Assembly (NCBI GenBank): GCA_946902875.1
Contig: OX336348.1
Span: 10,503,741 to 10,567,740, forward strand
Direction of reading: 5' to 3'
DNA length: 64,000 nucleotides
DNA from: Nematopogon swammerdamellus
Taxonomy: Eukaryota > Arthropoda > Insecta > Lepidoptera > Adelidae
The position numbers were made by a program, and so were the translations under genes. The notes under the pieces are model-generated. The model did no database searches. It was not told where the DNA came from and saw only the letters and a program-made list of their open reading frames with translations. Shown piece by piece: positions 60,310-64,000 of this stretch. Numbering within the stretch: position 1 is the first letter of the stretch; the number at the start of each line of letters is the position of its first letter.

Positions 60310-61477
60310 TCCTCCCCCCAGTCGTCGAATCAGGTTCCTCGACGACTCTTTCTACTGGAAGACGGACGATCTTCCTCGAAGGTCTGCGTAGCACGCCGCC
60401 TGTTGTACGCACGTCCACGACGCGCACGCGCCCGTCTCCACCTGGGTGTACTCGCTCCACAACGCCGCGCGGCCAAACGTTGCGCGGCAGATTCGCATCC
60501 ACAATGATGACGAGGTCCCCAGGTTGCAGGTCAGGACGGCCATCTCCCACATGCGGGCGGGGTAGAAGCGTCGGCAGGTATTCGCGCACCCAGCGCGTCC
60601 AGAAAATGTCGGCAAGTCGCTGAGTGGCGCGCCACTCCCGACGGCGCACCAAGTCTCGATCATCAAACGTGCCAGGAGTAGGCACACCCGAAGCGCTGCC
60701 CAGCAGGAAGTGGTTGGGTGTGAGTGCCTCAGGATCCTCCGGGTCCACTGAAACGTGTGTGAGCGGCCGAGCGTTTACAGTGTGCTCAACCTCACAGAGC
60801 AGGGTGACGAGGACCTCCTCCCGCGGGGCTCGTTCGTGTAGAGTGACGCGGAGAGCGGTCTTCACTGACCGCACCAGGCGTTCCCAGCATCCCCCCATGT
60901 GCGGCGCGCTCGGCGGAATAAACTTCCAATCGACGCCTCGGTTGAGAGAGAAGGTCTTGATAGCTTCCACGTCGACTTCATTCCAAGCACGGCGCAGTTC
61001 GGCATCGGCACCACGAAAGTTAGTGCCGTTGTCGGAGTAGATGATTGCTGGAGAGCCCCTGCGCGCCATTAGACGGCGCAGAGCGCAAATGGCTGAGTCA
61101 GTGGTCAAGCTGTTCACCAACTCGAGGTGTACCGCGCGCGTCACGAGACACGTAAACAGCGCGCAGTACCTCTTCTCCCGGCGCCTTCCGACGGCCACGT
61201 CCATCGGGCCCCAGTAGTCCACTCCACAGTGGGTGAACGGGCGGTGGTCATGACTTAGGCGAGCGAGCGGCAAGTCGCCCGCCGGAGGCAGTTGAGTGGT
61301 TGCCCGGCGCAAGCGGCAGAGCTGGCAGTTGTGCGCGACGGCCCGGACAGTGGGTCGCAGCAGCACAATCCAGTATTTGGTACGAAGCATATTCACCACA
61401 GTTTCTGGGTTCGCGTGGTGAGCCTGGACGTGATAGTGATGCACCAGAAGTCGAGTGTATCGATGTTTTCCATCCAA
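60269..61477 (-). pseudogene. BEL/Pao integrase (402 residues)
   Basis: HHYHVQAHHANPETVVNMLR and CQLCRLRRA form the zinc-binding domain. HCGVDYWGPMDV (first Asp), IYSDNGTNFRGADAELRRAW (second Asp) and APHMGGCWERLVRSVK (Glu) are the catalytic core. EHTVNARPLTHVSVDPEDPE and GDLVIIVDANLPRNVWPRGV close it. The frame is open; its last 14 codons extend into the LTR beyond the G-rich tract. It would cut and join cDNA ends, but the element lacks RT. Confidence 0.9.
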
Positions 61478-61508
61478 TATAACGGGCTCATTAGTTGCAG
61501 TTGTAACG

Positions 61509-62129
61509 TCAGGTGCGCGCTCGTCCCCGCAGGCGAATGATTCCGGCCGAATCGATGACTGGCTCGAGGCGGGCTAGCCGACTGCTGCGTTCCACGTGTC
61601 TGCTCGCTTGTAGGCATGCAAGTTCAGCTGCGTAGGAGTCTTCTTGTGCTCGTTTTATCCATAGATTTTCGGCATTCTGGTAGTGTCGGTGGTCGAGTCC
61701 GCCCTGATGTTTACGTTTCAATTTTTCCACGAAGAGGAGTACGTAGGCAGTTGTTCTAATCAGTCGTAACCATGATGAAAATCTTCCAACGTCGGGTAGG
61801 TCGGGACTCGGTCGCACGGCCGTGTCAAATACAATGGTAGTATATTCTTTTCTTAATTCATTCATTGAACTCTCGGGTGACGCAATCTTCGTACTAGGTC
61901 AGTGCGTGTGACCTTCCCGTAGGAATGCAGGGCCTTGAAACCATCTGTGTTCACTAGTCAGCTGTTCCATATCACGCGTTGCGTCATCGTCAAAATGTGG
62001 TAGGTAACACCTCTTCGGGTAGTCCGACGGCGGACAAGGCACTGCATAGCCTTTTTCTATGAGTGAATTCATTTGTGACACGTATGCTTCTCCAAATTGT
62101 TTGTCTTTGTCCATCTTATTCTCAGTCAA
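61509..62129 (-). pseudogene. BEL/Pao RT N-terminal stub joined to the connector
   Basis: Frame 62129-61899 has FGEAYVSQMNSLIEKGYAVP and SDYPKRCYLPHF, the beginning of BEL RT. It then jumps directly to DDDATRDMEQLTSEHRWFQG then PAFL, which belongs after RNase H. About 600 residues of RT and RNase H are therefore absent. Frame 61865-61509 continues the connector with RFSSWLRLIRTTAYVLLFVE and ending near DSAGIIRLRGR. Confidence 0.85.
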
Positions 62130-62133
62130 TGGT

Positions 62134-63513
62134 TCAATCAGTCAGTTCAATGGTGCGAAGTCTCTTTAAAGTACTTTTATAACTGGGTGGCATCTCCACT
62201 TGATCCTCTTTCCACAAAAGTCCGGTCTCCGAACGTTCTTCAATTCGTCGGCAGGTTGATGTTATTCCTGCAAGTGTGAGCGGGTCTCGTGGTCCTGGAG
62301 CACCAATTTTATCTGCCAATTTATTTTTCATAAGTGTTATGGTACTTCCATCATCTAGCATAGCAAATGTTCGTTCGCTCCCATTATCTCCGTGAACCGT
62401 TACTGGTAGTATTTTCAACAATGCCCTTTTGTTTGTTCCCGCGCATGTTTTCATAACGTCTCCCGAGTGCGTCACCGGCTGTGCGACGGCCGCGTTGGAG
62501 GTCGTTTCAAGTGCAGCCGCCGGCTCGACTCTTGTTGCCGAGGTCTGTGATTCACGGTCAGTATTGTTTTGATGCAATAAAGAATGGTGTTTATACAAAC
62601 ATCCGCAGACATTTCGGCGTTTACAGTTAATTTTCGCGTGATTTCGGTTCAGGCACCTGAAGCATCGCTTTTCTTGTTTCACGAATTTCCATCTCTCATC
62701 TACGTCGGTAGTTGAAAAGAGTTCACATTTATATAAAGCGTGATTTCCATTACGACAATATGTACATTCCATAGATCTTGTAGAGTCGGCAGCGGCAGCG
62801 TGAACTCCACTGTATTTTCCTGTGTTGCGTGTGTTCGCCTGACTCGTAGTACTGGCTGATTTCGAGTTTATGGCGCTAAGTTGTAATGTATCCAGGCACC
62901 AATATTGTTGAAGCCGGTCGCTTTCAAAGTTGAGAAATTCACAAATTTTGACGATTTCCGGTACAGGTGACTTCTCATGGGCTGTTGCGTATTCAATCCA
63001 TCCTCTTTGAAGTGGTGCCATCTTCGCTTTAATACTTTGAGCCAACATAGGGTTTCGCAAGTATTCTTCTCGTCCTAGTGCCTGTAGTGCAGCTACTGTT
63101 GCTTGAATGCTGCACGCGAAGGTGTGAACACTTGCAGAGGCGGCGTCCGTGATTCGTGGCAAATCTTTTAATATACGTAATTCTCCGGATACGATGTCGT
63201 CGGGACGCCCGAATTTCCTTTCCAGAGTCTTCATTACTTCTGAAGGGTTCGCGGCTGCGACGAGGAGCGATGCTGTGGCTTTCTTCGCTTCTCCCTGGAG
63301 GCTGCGGCGTAACCGAGAAGTGTTCTCCGAATCTGTTAACTTCTGGCAAGTCTCATTGTAGGCTGCTTTAAAGGACAGCCATTCCGAAGCATTTCCTGAG
63401 AATGTGGGGAGTTCCAGTAGTCGACGATCGCAGGGCGGCGCTTGTCTTAGGTTAGCTATTTCCTTGGCCAGTAGCTGAATATTGCTTATCTGTGCCGGCT
63501 CCCCCCGCTGCAT
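62134..63513 (-). pseudogene. BEL/Pao Gag (C-terminal) and protease
   Basis: 459 residues. LLELPTFSGNASEWLSFKAA, LERKFGRPDDIVSGELRILK and IEYATAHEKSPVPEIVKICE are capsid (DUF1759-like) motifs. Zinc fingers: CTYCRNGNHALYKC, CFRCLNRNHAKINC and CGCLYKHHSLLH. Protease: RTFAMLDDGSTITLMKNKLA then DKIGAPG. After GITSTCRRI a deletion joins it to EERSETGLLWKEDQVEMPPS, the lead-in of RT. Gag and protease are open in one frame. Confidence 0.88.
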
Positions 63514-63887
63514 AGATGGTGGTTCTTGACGCGCTGGCTTCTCTGGCGGTAACCCGATAACCCGTGATGCTCATGCTCCTCCGGTGACTGTCCGGCGGCG
63601 GGTGCATCCAACTGCTTGATCTCAGCACGAACGTCGTCGTCCTTATTTTCCTTATTTAACCACTCTTCAACTCTGCGGACGGATGGGTCACGGCATGACG
63701 ACCTCGAAGGCGCCCAATTTTCATCTTGCTCCTCATCGTCGATTGCTGCCAATTCTACTTCGAGAGCCTTTCTCACGATCTCCTTCTCTATCTCAGCTAG
63801 TCGCTTCGCTGCGGCTAGCTCTGCTTCCTTTCTCCTTCTTGCCATACTGGCAGTGGTCCGTACTGACTTAACGGATCTGGGTGGCAC
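63486..63887 (-). pseudogene. BEL/Pao Gag N-terminus
   Basis: 133 residues with the coiled coil MARRRKEAELAAAKRLAEIE then KEIVRKALEVELAAID, common at the start of BEL Gag, followed by an acidic, basic-patch region (EWLNKENKDDDVRAEIKQLD). It overlaps the 62134-63513 frame by 28 bases in another frame, so one frameshift separates them. Upstream of 63887 the frame may continue to the edge of the window; the start is uncertain. Confidence 0.75.
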
Positions 63888-64000
63888 CTGGCTCGTTGGT
63901 ACCTCTTGCGTGTGCGTGTGCGGCGTTATGAAGGCTGGTGAACTCGTCAGCTGCGAGGAATCCTCTCCGGTGGTCTGACCGGAGTCTAGCGGCGTGTCTG

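Larger units (their letters stand above)
59892..64000 (-). mobile_element. BEL/Pao element, RT core deleted, extending past the right edge
   Basis: Gag (63887 to about 62600), protease (about 62350), RT N-terminus stub, connector and integrase on the minus strand, with the 3' LTR at the left. The RT catalytic part and RNase H are missing. It is the second BEL in the window with that loss. The 5' LTR and the very beginning lie to the right of base 64000. Confidence 0.88.

Overview
The window is a transposable-element graveyard from an insect nuclear genome, most likely a moth or butterfly. The reasons are the mix of CR1/Jockey-type LINEs, BEL/Pao and Ty3/Gypsy elements, PIF/Harbinger, hAT and piggyBac-like DNA elements, and several short repeats I recognise from lepidopteran introns (the 'CCCGCGGCTTCGCTCGCGT' head, the 'ACAGACAGACAGACA...ATAATATTAG' tail, the 'CCCACTTGCACCAACACGA' MITE, the 'GGGTTCCGTA' repeat). 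No rRNA or tRNA gene was found and no host protein-coding gene can be named with confidence. Almost every coding region belongs to a mobile element and most are broken.

Layout. 1-868: unclear sequence with a ~102-bp tandem repeat. 878-4424 (-): a frameshifted but apparently full-length LINE bounded by a target-site duplication. 4604-8060: non-coding and CpG-rich sequence with a short hAT transposase relic. 8092-13400: LINE and Gypsy fragments plus an (AAATG)n microsatellite. 13385-16270 (+): a BEL/Pao element that has lost its reverse transcriptase. 16271-22590: three 5'-truncated LINEs in alternating orientation. 23351-28140: two large arrays of a shared 68-bp satellite, one direct and one a head-to-head inverted repeat. 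28273-30420: a decayed LINE. 31602-35207 (-): a decayed Gypsy with a 24-base G run.

35211-51053 is the most informative part. A complete PIF/Harbinger element (copy 1, TAA target duplication) contains a second complete Harbinger (copy 2, 45092-50902, TTA target duplication) inserted into its own right end. Copy 1 is also interrupted by a young intact Gypsy with identical 131-bp LTRs and a 5-bp duplication (36019-39936), and by a 417-bp TTAA-flanked piggyBac-like MITE (40299-40715). Each Harbinger carries the family's two genes: a three-exon DDE transposase and, on the opposite strand, a three-exon Myb/SANT DNA-binding protein. Copy 2 has both open, so it looks potentially autonomous.

51054-55990: old repeats, one unrecognised ORF and small LINE pieces. 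55994-59887 (+): a decayed Mag-like Gypsy interrupted by an inverted-repeat element, itself interrupted by a hAT deletion derivative with an exact 8-bp duplication. 59892-64000 (-): a BEL/Pao element with its 3' LTR, also lacking the reverse-transcriptase core and running off the right edge.

The intact Gypsy at 36019-39936 shows a 17-nt perfect complementarity between its LTR and the primer-binding position next to the LTR. This suggests self-primed (Tf1/sushi-like) reverse transcription rather than tRNA priming, and is the best candidate here for unusual biology. The insertion order can be read directly from the nesting.
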